A stretch of 64,000 bases of DNA from positions 62,001-126,000 of IMG/VR virus record IMGVR_UViG_3300042560_001323, one strand, 5' to 3'. This DNA is from a virus. Both the position numbers and the translations under genes were made by a program. Shown here piece by piece: positions 41,448 through 50,032 of this stretch (position 1 is its first letter; the number at the start of each line of letters is the position of its first letter). The notes beneath the pieces are model-generated. The model made no database searches. It saw only the letters and a program-made list of their open reading frames with translations, and had not been told where the DNA came from.

Positions 41448-42337
41448 AATTGCCCCTCAATCCACTCAATTACATTGACCTTTGGCTCCCATTCTAAAAT
41501 GCCTTTGATCTTATCAATATTTGCTCTAGAATGAATAACTTCACCAATACGTTCGGGTAAATTAATTTGATTCAAAGAGATAAGATTCGCAATAAATTCA
41601 ATGGAAGTGCCTAGCCCAGTTCCAACATTAAAAACCTCACCATACTTATATAAATTTTTTTGGCTCGCAATAATGTTTGCAGATACCACATCAGAAACGT
41701 GAACGAAGTCCCGTGTTTGATAACCTTCACCAATAAGAGTAAGAGGTTCATTATTATTTTTCTGCCTTAGAAAAATTCCCAAAACTGGAGCATAACTTCC
41801 AACAAGAGGCTGCCTCTCACCATAAACATTAAAGTATCGGAAGATAACGGTTTTCAGCCCGTAAAGGTTGTAATACATCTGGCAAAGTTGTTCACCGGAA
41901 TACTTTGAAATGGAGTAAGTATTCAAACAATCAATAGGATTGGTTTCCACACTGGGGAGAAACAGACTATTTCCATAAACCGCAGAGGTAGAGGAAAATA
42001 CAACTCGCTCAACACCATATTTTCTTGATGCCTCTAAAACATTTAAAGTTGAGAGAACATTATTCTGCATTGACTCTCGGGGATGCTCAACACAGTAAGG
42101 AATAGAAATCTCTGAGGCAAGATGAAAGACGTAATTTACATCTTCAAATAACCATTCGATTCCAGAATAATTAGACAAATCGGCCTTGTGATAAGTTGCA
42201 TTATCATTAAAGAAGTATTCAGTTCTTGTTGAAGAGGTCTGGCTATCAATAACAACAACCTCGTGTCCAAGTTCAATAAGTTTATCTACAATATGGGAGC
42301 CAATAAAACCGCAACCACCAGTTACAATACTTTTCAT
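41444..42337 (-). CDS. NAD-dependent nucleotide-sugar epimerase/dehydratase
   Basis: 297 residues. VTGGCGFIGSH Rossmann motif at residues 5-15, VFSSTSAVYG, and YSISKYSGEQ (YxxxK). Extended SDR family, GalE-like. Likely prepares an NDP-sugar for the neighbouring transferases. Confidence 0.88.
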   Translation of the reverse strand: MKSIVTGGCGFIGSHIVDKLIELGHEVVVIDSQTSSTRTEYFFNDNATYHKADLSNYSGIEWLFEDVNYVFHLASEISIPYCVEHPRESMQNNVLSTLNVLEASRKYGVERVVFSSTSAVYGNSLFLPSVETNPIDCLNTYSISKYSGEQLCQMYYNLYGLKTVIFRYFNVYGERQPLVGSYAPVLGIFLRQKNNNEPLTLIGEGYQTRDFVHVSDVVSANIIASQKNLYKYGEVFNVGTGLGTSIEFIANLISLNQINLPERIGEVIHSRANIDKIKGILEWEPKVNVIEWIEGQL

Positions 42338-43104
42338 ACAATTCTCGTTGGAACAAAATAACCTGGAATGCCATTAACATCCCGTCTACTTATTAGTGGT
42401 CGGAAAGGCGATTTAAACTCCTCGTTTAACTTATAGAAGTTCGCATCGTCAATTAGAATCTGCCGGTAAAAAGACTCAGCATCAACGGCATCTATTGAGT
42501 TCTCAGACAGTTTGCCGGTCGTTACTGCCGACCATTCATATTGCCTGAACAGAGGTTCATCTAGTGCATACACATCAAAGTATTTTTGATTTTCGGCAAA
42601 CCCAATGTCAAGATGATTATTTACTTGATAGCCGTGATGATAAGCAATCCGTGAGCACATTTGAGTATATTCATCATTGAGATATAGAATTGCGTGAGTT
42701 GCTAGCATATTGTAGACCCTTACACATTCAGTATCAGTTTTAGATGTATGAACATATGGTCCAGAATGATTCAGATATCTACCCCAATGTGAAATACCAA
42801 GATACACAGCATCTGCTGTATTTGGATATTCTATTACACCATTGAACTCTTTATTTAAGGAACAGTCATCTTCTAGAATGATTGCTGGACCACTAAGAGT
42901 AGAGAGAATCTTATGATGTGACCGGGCACAACCAACAATTCTACCAGCCTCGTGCTTAATAGCAGAAACGCGGGTTACATCTTTAAACCCCATTTCGCCA
43001 AGAAGTTTTTCAGTTCTTTCCTTCTTTTCTGCCTCTTCATCCAGATTAATATAATAAACTGGAATTTCTCTTAAATCAAGTTTATAATCAATTACGGACT
43101 TCAT
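42334..43104 (-). CDS. GT25-like glycosyltransferase
   Basis: About 256 residues from ATG 43104, where the GT25 pattern starts (IPVYYINLDEEAEKKERTEK, IVGCARSHHKIL, IILEDDCSL). An upstream extension would overlap the GT6 gene much further. Confidence 0.78.
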   Translation of the reverse strand: MKSVIDYKLDLREIPVYYINLDEEAEKKERTEKLLGEMGFKDVTRVSAIKHEAGRIVGCARSHHKILSTLSGPAIILEDDCSLNKEFNGVIEYPNTADAVYLGISHWGRYLNHSGPYVHTSKTDTECVRVYNMLATHAILYLNDEYTQMCSRIAYHHGYQVNNHLDIGFAENQKYFDVYALDEPLFRQYEWSAVTTGKLSENSIDAVDAESFYRQILIDDANFYKLNEEFKSPFRPLISRRDVNGIPGYFVPTRIV

Positions 43105-43816
43105 TATGATTCTTCTGTAATGCCATAACCTTTGGAGAGAATGGAACTCTCCAACCGTATGGATAATATTTAGTAGGAGCACCATTCTCATCTGCACCTT
43201 CTGGGAAGCAATAAGATGGATTAAGTTCAAGAGTTGGGGGATTATCAATAAGATAACGATTCATATGAGATTCATCGTGCCATTCTGCAATGATACCACT
43301 ATCAAAATCTCTATTAATATTTTCAACAATTGTCTCAGCCATACTCAAAAAGTTCACAGGATTTCCACCGTTAAATCCTCCCGCATAATATTTTCTTCCT
43401 GCTCCATATGGAACATATGCGGTGCTCTGTGGTCGCCTTTCGTAAGTAAAAGAATCTGGTGTTTTATTCCACATTCCAGGATGTTGGGTAGCCACAAGGT
43501 CTCCAAAAATTTCTTCCCCGACATTATCCACAATCATCATATCAACGTCAAGATAAAAACAATAATCATATTTTTGAATATGTTCTTTTTCTTGAAGAAA
43601 ATAATGATACCTCTTAAGAGTTGGCATCGGCCAAGGCTCGTGTTGAATTTGTGAGACCTTAATTCGGTCAGATTCAACTTCAAGTTCTTGATTAGTAAAT
43701 ACTAGAGCATCAACCGTATGGCCATTTAAAAAATTTTGATCAATAGAATCTAGCAAAGGATTGATGAACCGAATGTAGTGGTTTGTTGCCACATTTAAAA
43801 TACAAATTTTTTTCAT
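43088..43816 (-). CDS. GT6-family (ABO-like) glycosyltransferase
   Basis: 242 residues. FYLDVDM (DxD), VATQHPGMW, YYAGGFNGG, WHDESHMNRYLI and LNPSYCFPEG match the GT6 family (alpha-1,3-galactosyl/GalNAc transferase type). GT6 enzymes are known in a cyanophage and in bacteria that make blood-group-like antigens. Together with a GT11 gene this could build a Fuc-Gal-(Gal/GalNAc) epitope. Confidence 0.82.
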   Translation of the reverse strand: MKKICILNVATNHYIRFINPLLDSIDQNFLNGHTVDALVFTNQELEVESDRIKVSQIQHEPWPMPTLKRYHYFLQEKEHIQKYDYCFYLDVDMMIVDNVGEEIFGDLVATQHPGMWNKTPDSFTYERRPQSTAYVPYGAGRKYYAGGFNGGNPVNFLSMAETIVENINRDFDSGIIAEWHDESHMNRYLIDNPPTLELNPSYCFPEGADENGAPTKYYPYGWRVPFSPKVMALQKNHNEVRN

Positions 43817-44490
43817 TGCTTCTCCATATAAAATTCTTCTGTTACAAAAACGGTGTTATGAATATCGCTATAAATTTCTACATATTTTTTTAATTTGATA
43901 AACTCTCTTAGTTCCTTTATTTCTTGAATTAGGTCTGGATATTTTTGAAATGATGGATGTTCATCTTCTAATTCAACAATTAACATTTTGGGGCGCCACT
44001 CATCAATGTCAAATGTTTTAAAAATTTCAGATTCTTTTCCTTCTACATCTACTATAAGAATATCAAAGTTTTTAGGGGCTTCTAGCCGGTTCATCAACGT
44101 ATCCAAACGCATCTGGTCACACATTACTTCATCAAACTGAATATGGGCAGACCAGTCAATTTCTTTATATCTATCAACTTGTTCTGGATTTAGGGTTGAA
44201 AGGGTTTGCCCCCTATACATTTTAATTTCACCTTCTTCTAGACCAATAGCAACGTTAGCAACTGTAACGTCATTCAGTTCGTGTCGTTTTAGGCATTTTA
44301 AATAGTATTCATAAACGGGCTCAATATACAGTCCATTCCATCCAATATCGGCTAAAAAAGAGGTATTTGAAACAAACTCCCCATCATAAGCACCAACTTC
44401 AACAAAGAAGCCTTTTGATGGATAGCCAAAATATTTTTGATAAATTTCATTGAGAGTTTTAACTTGACAATCAGGAGATATATTATACAT
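43813..44490 (-). CDS. FkbM family methyltransferase
   Basis: 225 residues. FVEVGAYDGEFVSNTSFLAD, LYIEPV and then DILIVDVEGKESEI give the SAM motif and FkbM signature. Probably O-methylates a sugar in the same glycan. Confidence 0.85.
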   Translation of the reverse strand: MYNISPDCQVKTLNEIYQKYFGYPSKGFFVEVGAYDGEFVSNTSFLADIGWNGLYIEPVYEYYLKCLKRHELNDVTVANVAIGLEEGEIKMYRGQTLSTLNPEQVDRYKEIDWSAHIQFDEVMCDQMRLDTLMNRLEAPKNFDILIVDVEGKESEIFKTFDIDEWRPKMLIVELEDEHPSFQKYPDLIQEIKELREFIKLKKYVEIYSDIHNTVFVTEEFYMEKQ

Positions 44491-45149
44491 TATTTCAAAG
44501 GATAAGGATAAAACTGAAGTGAATTAATTTCCATACATTCAGTGTGATTAACAGAGGTTATGGATCTATTTGTAGCATTTTCATTGCTACTCTGAGCAAA
44601 CAAGGGGTCGTTAAAGGCATAAACATTAAAGTATCTTTGCACCTCTGCGAAGGCAACATCGTTATAATTTTCTATAACATAACCAGTATGATACGCTATC
44701 CTTTTTATCAGACTGGTGTATTCTTCACTTAGATATAAAATGGAATGAGTCGCCAACATATTGTATACCCGGAGCAACCCCGGATAATCGTCTACATAAT
44801 CATATTGAATAAATTCTCCATTGTGACCATTCATTCTTCCCCAGGTTGAATTACCCAGATATACTGCATCGGCATCATCTGGAACATTAATTATTCCACC
44901 GTTCCAATTTTTGTCAAGTAAAAAAGCATCATCTTCTAGTAAAAGAAATGGAACATTTTCGGGGTCCAAAGAATGATAATGTGCCCTAGAACAACCCGCC
45001 ACGGGATTTTCGGGATAAATTGACCCATCTAAACGTTGAACTTTTTTAAAACTTAAACCAGTCAATAGAGCTTCAATCTTTTCTCTCTTGCTTGTGTGTT
45101 GTGGCAAATTAATATAATATGTTTGCAATTCAGTTAAATCAATTTGCAT
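44490..45149 (-). CDS. GT25-like glycosyltransferase
   Basis: 219 residues from ATG 45149. LQTYYINLPQHTSKREKIEA, PVAGCSRAHYHSL, FLLLEDDAFLL. Similar to 42334-43104, also GT25-like; the two share GRxNxHNGEF or NHSGPYVH-type middle segments and are probably duplicates. Confidence 0.75.
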   Translation of the reverse strand: MQIDLTELQTYYINLPQHTSKREKIEALLTGLSFKKVQRLDGSIYPENPVAGCSRAHYHSLDPENVPFLLLEDDAFLLDKNWNGGIINVPDDADAVYLGNSTWGRMNGHNGEFIQYDYVDDYPGLLRVYNMLATHSILYLSEEYTSLIKRIAYHTGYVIENYNDVAFAEVQRYFNVYAFNDPLFAQSSNENATNRSITSVNHTECMEINSLQFYPYPLK

Positions 45150-45921
45150 TTTTACCGTAAATAATATGAACAGTGTGTGGGGGTCTAATTTCAATTTCAA
45201 AGGTAATAGAAAAGTCGTTGGAGGCCATTTCAATAAATGCCTGAGAGTTTAAATTATTTTCAGTAAAATTATTATATACAATATAAAAATTTTTGGCATT
45301 TTTGATGAAGGAGTTATAATAAAGTTTTTGATATTCCCTGGAACATTCAGAGAAAGCATAGTTACTAATAACCAAATCTAAGTTATCATTTTCTGCGACT
45401 TCACTTGTTGAGATGTGCTTGATTTTAGTTTTAAGATACTTGAACTTATTCAAGTATTTTTTTGATAACCTATTTACTTCTGGGAAGTCTACTAGATGAT
45501 AAGTATCAAACCTATTAAAAGAACTGAATACTTTACATAAGCCACCATATCCACCACCAATTTCTAGAACATTCTTAAAGGGCATCTCTGAGCCAAAATA
45601 TGAAACGATATCAAGACTATTCTTAATATATCTAACAGTTGTTGGCGAAATAACACCGAGTTCGGAATGATTAAACAATAAAGGAGAACCATATGTGTCG
45701 TTTTCCTTTACTGAGTTTACAAGAGCTTCAGTAAGAATTTCTTTAGATTTCATTTCCGAAAAATAAAGATTAGCATCGGTCTCTGTTAAATGTTCAAGAA
45801 CTGGTGTATATCTTGAATCTACCTTAAAAACGCTAAATAAATTATCATTTTCCACAAATTCATTGCAAGCCTGTAAATAGTTGTCAATCATAGACTGATT
45901 GACATCCCAAAGTTTATTCAT
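45139..45921 (-). CDS. Putative sugar O-methyltransferase
   Basis: 260 residues from ATG 45921 (AAGGAG upstream). Contains VLEIGGGYGGLCKVF (SAM motif I), then LVISNYAFSECSREYQKLYY. Matches the putative sugar O-methyltransferase family. Decorates the glycan. Confidence 0.78.
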   Translation of the reverse strand: MNKLWDVNQSMIDNYLQACNEFVENDNLFSVFKVDSRYTPVLEHLTETDANLYFSEMKSKEILTEALVNSVKENDTYGSPLLFNHSELGVISPTTVRYIKNSLDIVSYFGSEMPFKNVLEIGGGYGGLCKVFSSFNRFDTYHLVDFPEVNRLSKKYLNKFKYLKTKIKHISTSEVAENDNLDLVISNYAFSECSREYQKLYYNSFIKNAKNFYIVYNNFTENNLNSQAFIEMASNDFSITFEIEIRPPHTVHIIYGKNAN

Positions 45922-45932
45922 TTCATTCTCCT

Positions 45933-46721
45933 TCAAATTGTCTTCCAGGACTCCCTATATATTCCGCTTGAATCCGCTCCCGTTAAAGTCTCCCCAAACC
46001 ACAGTTTAGGAGCAACAGTCTTTTTGCTATCTGCCAAATAACTTCCCCACCACGAAAAAGAAGAGTTGCAGATGATATGATAAGAGCACATACTCTGTAA
46101 ACATAGATCAACCGCTGTTGTATTGTTTTCCGAAATCAGAAATCTATCATCTTCAAAGAGTTCCTGTTCGTAGCACCATTGATGGTCGTCCGAAAATACC
46201 ATAACTGGTAGAGAAGAATCAAAATGCTTCAAGGCTTCTTCATAATAAGACATTGGTTGCAGGGGATGGTTAGGATTACTAACATAATCTCCCCTTCGGA
46301 TATGTAGAGAAATGTATTCTTCATTGCCTAGAAGATTTCCACAAAGACCTTGAATCTCTTCAGAAAAAGTGAAGTCTTTTCTAATTTCTCCTTCAATATG
46401 TTTGAAGTAATTCTCGTTCTGAAAGTATCCAAGAAGATTGATATTATCTGGGCAGTTTTCAAATAAGTTCTGATCAAAATTAAATGTTGTCTCAGTAACA
46501 GTTTGATAATCGGTTATATGATAGTTTACTCCACTAAGTTGAAACGTATTGTGAATATTAGCATCCGAGTGTCTGACATTTAAATCAGTATGCCCTGCAA
46601 CATTTGGAGATGGAATACAAAAGTCAAATCCTCTATTTCTTGCGATACCCTTAAGAGATGCATACTGAAACATCTGATTACCGAGTCTTCCAAGATTGGC
46701 CAAATTGTTAAATGAAATCAT
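45933..46721 (-). CDS. GT11 alpha-1,2-fucosyltransferase
   Basis: 262 residues. NLGRLGNQMFQYASLKG near the start, HIRRGDYV, and NSSFSWWGSYL at the C-terminal part are the three GT11 motifs. It transfers fucose from GDP-fucose to galactose in 1,2-linkage, the step before GT6 in H-antigen-type structures. Confidence 0.9.
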   Translation of the reverse strand: MISFNNLANLGRLGNQMFQYASLKGIARNRGFDFCIPSPNVAGHTDLNVRHSDANIHNTFQLSGVNYHITDYQTVTETTFNFDQNLFENCPDNINLLGYFQNENYFKHIEGEIRKDFTFSEEIQGLCGNLLGNEEYISLHIRRGDYVSNPNHPLQPMSYYEEALKHFDSSLPVMVFSDDHQWCYEQELFEDDRFLISENNTTAVDLCLQSMCSYHIICNSSFSWWGSYLADSKKTVAPKLWFGETLTGADSSGIYRESWKTI

Positions 46722-47137
46722 ATATTGTCAAACAATGAAACGAAAATCAGTCGTTTGCCCTGCTCCAGTAAGATGTGCATACCGATTAATTCTTGAGTTG
46801 CCCAGGTGACTGCCCTAGCCTCATCTAAGTCTTCAGTCCCATAATCATCGGCGTAATGTGACCAGATAGAATGCCAAGTGGCCTGCAGGGCTGCGTGTGC
46901 GGCTTTTGGATTTACGAAATGAGCAGCATCTTCTACATTACCAACAGAATTGTATTTAATTATGTAATCATATCGCTTGGCAACTTCTCTAAATTGAACT
47001 GTAGTAAGTGTATCAATCCATAACCAAAAATTTATGACCGCCGCACAATTCGGACCCAAAAAGTCTTCGGGGCGCTCCAAGGATTCAGAGGCTTCTGAGT
47101 ATTTGCTAAACCGTTGGTGAATTTTAGAGTAGGTCAT
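46718..47137 (-). CDS. Repeat-free paralogue of the alanine-repeat proteins
   Basis: 139 residues. Shares YSKIHQRF, FLGPNCAAVINFW, the VAKRYDY region and the end (ATQELIGMHILLEQGKRLIF) with the alanine-repeat proteins, but the middle is ordinary (KAAHAALQATWHSIWSHYAD). Suggests the repeat block is an insertion or expansion in a domain that also exists without it. Confidence 0.75.
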   Translation of the reverse strand: MTYSKIHQRFSKYSEASESLERPEDFLGPNCAAVINFWLWIDTLTTVQFREVAKRYDYIIKYNSVGNVEDAAHFVNPKAAHAALQATWHSIWSHYADDYGTEDLDEARAVTWATQELIGMHILLEQGKRLIFVSLFDNI

Positions 47138-47592
47138 AAGTCGTTAAAAAAAGGAACGAACAATAAAGTCTTACCATCGTCCAAAAGCGTGTGCATACCA
47201 ATTAGTTCATAGGTGGCATTCCTGGCGGCATACCCGGCGGCAAAATAGGCGGCAGACCCGGCGGCATCCCTGGCGGCAGACCAGGCGGCATCCCCGGCGG
47301 CATACCCGGCGGCAAAATAGGCGGCAGACCCGGCGGCATCCCTGGCGGCAGACCAGGCGGCATCCCCGGCGGCATACCCGGCGGCATACCTGGCGGCATC
47401 CCAGGCGGCATCGTCTAGGGCATCATAACGGCGGGCAACTTCATACCATTGGTTCTCGGTAAGACCGTCCATAAACCACCAGAAGTTAAGGACGGTTTCG
47501 TAGTTTGGTCCTAGAAAATTCTGTGGATTTTTTAGGGCTTCAGGGTTTTGAAGGCGGTTGGAGAAGTTTTGGTGGGCTTTTGAGTAATTCAT
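47134..47592 (-). CDS. Alanine tandem-repeat protein, copy 2
   Basis: 152 residues, ATGA overlap. Starts [20 protein letters not shown], then a repeat block of x-A-A-x quartets that itself contains a 60-bp duplicated segment, and ends [20 protein letters not shown]. Its closest relatives lie at 19653 and 49209. Function unknown. Confidence 0.78.
   Translation of the reverse strand: MNYSKAHQNFSNRLQNPEALKNPQNFLGPNYETVLNFWWFMDGLTENQWYEVARRYDALDDAAWDAARYAAGYAAGDAAWSAARDAAGSAAYFAAGYAAGDAAWSAARDAAGSAAYFAAGYAARNATYELIGMHTLLDDGKTLLFVPFFNDL
47208..47413 (-). repeat. 12-bp coding repeat block
   Basis: GGCGGCATNCCN 12-mers plus a larger duplicated segment with GGCGGCAAAATA, the alanine-coding repeat of copy 2. 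Confidence 0.8.
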
Positions 47593-47807
47593 TTTACAAA
47601 ATAAAGTTGCAACAATTTGGCCCCTTCAATAACTGCGAAAAAACTCCCAATTAAAACTGCATCCCACATCTTTAGTTGAATAAAAGAAGGAAACATTATG
47701 ATGCCGCCAATAAGCTTAATACCGAGACCAATTTTTACGTCACAATATAGAAGTATACAATAACCAACTATGAGAAGTAAATTGCCAAGCCACCGCAAAT
47801 TAGTCAT
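47589..47807 (-). CDS. Small membrane protein
   Basis: Seventy-two residues with two hydrophobic spans (LGNLLLIVGYCILLYCDV and AVLIGSFFAVIEGAKLLQLY). Similar to small membrane proteins found in T4-like marine phages. Unknown function. Confidence 0.65.
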   Translation of the reverse strand: MTNLRWLGNLLLIVGYCILLYCDVKIGLGIKLIGGIIMFPSFIQLKMWDAVLIGSFFAVIEGAKLLQLYFVK

Positions 47808-48031
47808 TTTAAGTATGCAGGTTCACCAACTAACATCTTTGCATATTCCATATCTTCCATTGCATATGAGCATTGAATGCTATTATCAAACAGGACTGAA
47901 TCTTTCCAAGTTTTAAAACGGGGATGCCGGATTTGAAGTCTATAATCCGGCATACCATTATGAAAGATTGTTCCCTTAATCACAAAGCGGAAATCATTTG
48001 TTTGAAGTAAAACTTTAGGTTGATTTGTCAT
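47804..48031 (-). CDS. Unknown protein
   Basis: Seventy-five residues, MTNQPKVLLQTNDFRFVIKG start, contains RHPRFKTWKDSVLFDNSIQC. No family recognised. Confidence 0.6.
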   Translation of the reverse strand: MTNQPKVLLQTNDFRFVIKGTIFHNGMPDYRLQIRHPRFKTWKDSVLFDNSIQCSYAMEDMEYAKMLVGEPAYLK

Positions 48032-48255
48032 CAGACCATCACCTCAATCCCTAGTTCTTCTGAAATAAGATTGAGAATCATAATATAGTCAGCTTCCACT
48101 TCACCGTAAAATGAAACATTCTGATCTTCGTAAAACTTCACAATTTTTTTCCAGAGTTTTGGTTTATCAATAGGAAGAATAACTTCTCGGTCAAGGGCTC
48201 GCTGAAGAGTGTATTTTTCTTTGCGAAACTTTTCGGCAAAAGTTTGTTCAGACAT
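48031..48255 (-). CDS. Unknown protein
   Basis: Seventy-four residues, MSEQTFAEKFRKEKYTLQRA start, acidic middle. Similar size genes recur here. Unknown. Confidence 0.6.
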   Translation of the reverse strand: MSEQTFAEKFRKEKYTLQRALDREVILPIDKPKLWKKIVKFYEDQNVSFYGEVEADYIMILNLISEELGIEVMV

Positions 48256-48366
48256 ATGTGGCTTGTGTTAATCATTAGTAAAGGACTGGTGAGATTTTTC
48301 TCGGTTTTATTATAGGGTATAATGCCCGGTTTGTCGAGCAACAGTGGACGGTTGTGATGGTGTCCA

Positions 48367-48437
48367 TAGGAACATCGGGGATTGAACCCAAATCAACCGG
48401 TTATAGGCCGGTCGCTCTTCCATTGAGCTATGCTCCC
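48367..48437 (-). tRNA. tRNA-Ile (anticodon UAU)
   Basis: Seventy-one nt, reading on the minus strand: acceptor GGGAGCA/TGTTCCT, D stem GCTC/GAGC, anticodon stem ACCGG/CCGGT with loop CCTATAA (anticodon TAT), T arm TTGGG-TTCAATC-CCCGA. It lacks the usual U at position 33 (C here) and reads AUA codons. No encoded CCA. The 48256-48592 interval otherwise holds one short frame. Confidence 0.8.
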
Positions 48438-48444
48438 ATCAAAA

Positions 48445-48564
48445 TCAACAACCGTCGTTATGCTCTCCAAGATAGTTAAAATCGGCACTATCTTCTTTTT
48501 TCTGATGGTCAGTATACATCTGAAAACTTAATAATATTCCCCTTAAATGGGAACAATCATCCAT
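48445..48564 (-). CDS. Possible small protein
   Basis: Thirty-nine residues, MDDCSHLRGILLSFQMYTDH then basic/acidic tail. Plausible composition but weak ribosome binding site; low confidence. Confidence 0.35.
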   Translation of the reverse strand: MDDCSHLRGILLSFQMYTDHQKKEDSADFNYLGEHNDGC

Positions 48565-48592
48565 TTCATTTCAATGTTTTCAGTCATTTTTA

Positions 48593-48787
48593 TCATAAGT
48601 ATTCGGGTGGATCAAAGGGTTCGTGAAACATTTCTTGTGAGCGCATTTTTATTGCTCTTTGAGTTATTGCTTCCACAGATTTTTCATCTATAAATCTTAT
48701 AGAATAGAGCATTTCACCTCTTTGAACTTTATTTAGCTCTGGATGATTGCTAGTCTCAAAGGGAATCCAACTTGATCTAAAAATCAT
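48593..48787 (-). CDS. Small unknown protein
   Basis: Sixty-four residues, MIFRSSWIPFETSNHPELNK start, ends EPFDPPEYL. Overlaps the next start (ATGA). Confidence 0.55.
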   Translation of the reverse strand: MIFRSSWIPFETSNHPELNKVQRGEMLYSIRFIDEKSVEAITQRAIKMRSQEMFHEPFDPPEYL

Positions 48788-48930
48788 TTTTTGTTAAAGA
48801 ACGTCTCCATTGGGTCTACTCCGGTTTTTAAAATTGCACAAGCCCTTTTATAAAACTGGCAATCAGTTTTTCTGGATGCCTCTAGGGTATCTTTAATTTT
48901 TTGCCAGTTTTGGCGGGTGTGGTTGTCCAT
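48784..48930 (-). CDS. Small unknown protein
   Basis: Forty-eight residues, MDNHTRQNWQKIKDTLEASR start, ATG 48930. ATGA overlap with 48593-48787. Unknown. Confidence 0.55.
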   Translation of the reverse strand: MDNHTRQNWQKIKDTLEASRKTDCQFYKRACAILKTGVDPMETFFNKK

Positions 48931-48939
48931 TTGATTAAT

Positions 48940-49212
48940 TCATTGAGTTAATTTATCTTCATATTCTTGAAAAATATTCATTTCCCAATAATCAAACTCT
49001 TCTTGAATTTTACGTTTTGCATCTTTGTATGATTTTTCGGTAAGACACCCCGGATTTTGATAAAGAATTTTCATTTGTTCAAGGGCATTTTGTAAGCCTT
49101 GGATATATTCAAAACTATATTTGCGGGCATTATATTGCTCTAAGGTCTCGGTTACTCCATCTGGGTAATAAAACTTTTCTGTTTGAGAATTAAATGTAAT
49201 TTGATTAGTCAT
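48940..49212 (-). CDS. Helical protein
   Basis: Ninety residues, [20 protein letters not shown] start, then helices. No family recognised. Confidence 0.6.
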   Translation of the reverse strand: MTNQITFNSQTEKFYYPDGVTETLEQYNARKYSFEYIQGLQNALEQMKILYQNPGCLTEKSYKDAKRKIQEEFDYWEMNIFQEYEDKLTQ

Positions 49213-49631
49213 AAGTCGTTAAAAAGAGGAACGAACAACAAAGTCTTACCAGCATTCAATAAAGTGTGCATACCAATTAGTTCATAAGTTGCATACCCGG
49301 CGGCATACCCGGCGGCATACCCGGCGGCATCCCAGGCGGCATACGCGGCGGCATCCCAGGCGGCATCCCAGGCGGCATTCCTGGCGGCATCCCAGGCGGC
49401 ATCCCTGGCGGCATTCCTGGCGGCATACCTGGCGGCATACCAGGCGGCAGAGTCTAGGGCACGGTAGCGGCGGGCAACTTCATTCCATTGGTCGGCAGTA
49501 AGACCATCCATAAACCACCAGAAGTTAAGGACGGTTTCGTAGTTTGGTCCTAGAAAGTTTTGTGGACTTGTAAGAGCTTCAGGGTTTTGAAGTTCGTTGG
49601 AGAAGTTTTGGTGTGTTTTGGAAATTGGCAT
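49209..49631 (-). CDS. Alanine tandem-repeat protein, copy 3
   Basis: 140 residues, [20 protein letters not shown] start, then a repeat block rich in x-A-A-x units, ending [20 protein letters not shown]. Third of this family in the window. Confidence 0.78.
   Translation of the reverse strand: MPISKTHQNFSNELQNPEALTSPQNFLGPNYETVLNFWWFMDGLTADQWNEVARRYRALDSAAWYAARYAARNAARDAAWDAARNAAWDAAWDAAAYAAWDAAGYAAGYAAGYATYELIGMHTLLNAGKTLLFVPLFNDL
49292..49454 (-). repeat. 12-bp coding repeat block
   Basis: Repeated 12-mers coding the alanine units of copy 3. Confidence 0.8.
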
Positions 49632-49708
49632 CTCTTACTTTGTTTCATTGTAGAAACAATAACACAAACCGCGAGCATTGGGAGAAACAGTGGACGGTTT
49701 TGAAACTG

Positions 49709-49963
49709 TCACCGCTCCTCAAATGTTATTCTACGAACACCGCGCTTCTTTCTTTCTTCCTGCCACATTAAATCAGAAGAAGACAAGACACTCGCGGGCT
49801 TCTTATAAGAAGGGCTACCAGAAATAATAACAACTTGAGAAAGGTCAACAGCAGATACAGAATCCCCACGAATTGTTGCCATATTTGAACATTTACATAC
49901 TGAAGATTGGCCAGGTTTTGCAAGAACTTCAGTATTACAGGCAAGGCACCGAATTTTTAACAT
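49709..49963 (-). CDS. Small zinc-ribbon-like protein
   Basis: Eighty-four residues. IRCLACNT and CKCS give a four-Cys ligand pattern at residues 5-30; basic C-terminus (RKKRGVRRITFEER). CTAAATA at 49990-49996 with a hairpin (ATCACTG/CGGTGAT) lies before the start. Function unknown. Confidence 0.6.
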   Translation of the reverse strand: MLKIRCLACNTEVLAKPGQSSVCKCSNMATIRGDSVSAVDLSQVVIISGSPSYKKPASVLSSSDLMWQEERKKRGVRRITFEER

Positions 49964-50032
49964 CATAAATCACCGAATAACAGTGATGCTATTTAGTTCT
50001 AAAAACTGCATAACCTTTAACGTTGTATTAGT

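Noticed and set aside
47202-47411. Plus-strand frame of repeated MPPG units, collagen-like
   Set aside because: It is the antisense of the alanine-repeat gene at 47134-47592, which has conserved ends, a start overlap and paralogues. The repeat keeps several frames open by chance.
48367-48437. Suppressor tRNA reading a stop codon
   Set aside because: The seven-base loop CCTATAA places UAU at 34-36; shifting the loop to expose CUA or UUA breaks the anticodon stem.
49289-49501. Plus-strand Arg/His-rich repeat frame
   Set aside because: Antisense shadow of the alanine-repeat gene at 49209-49631.
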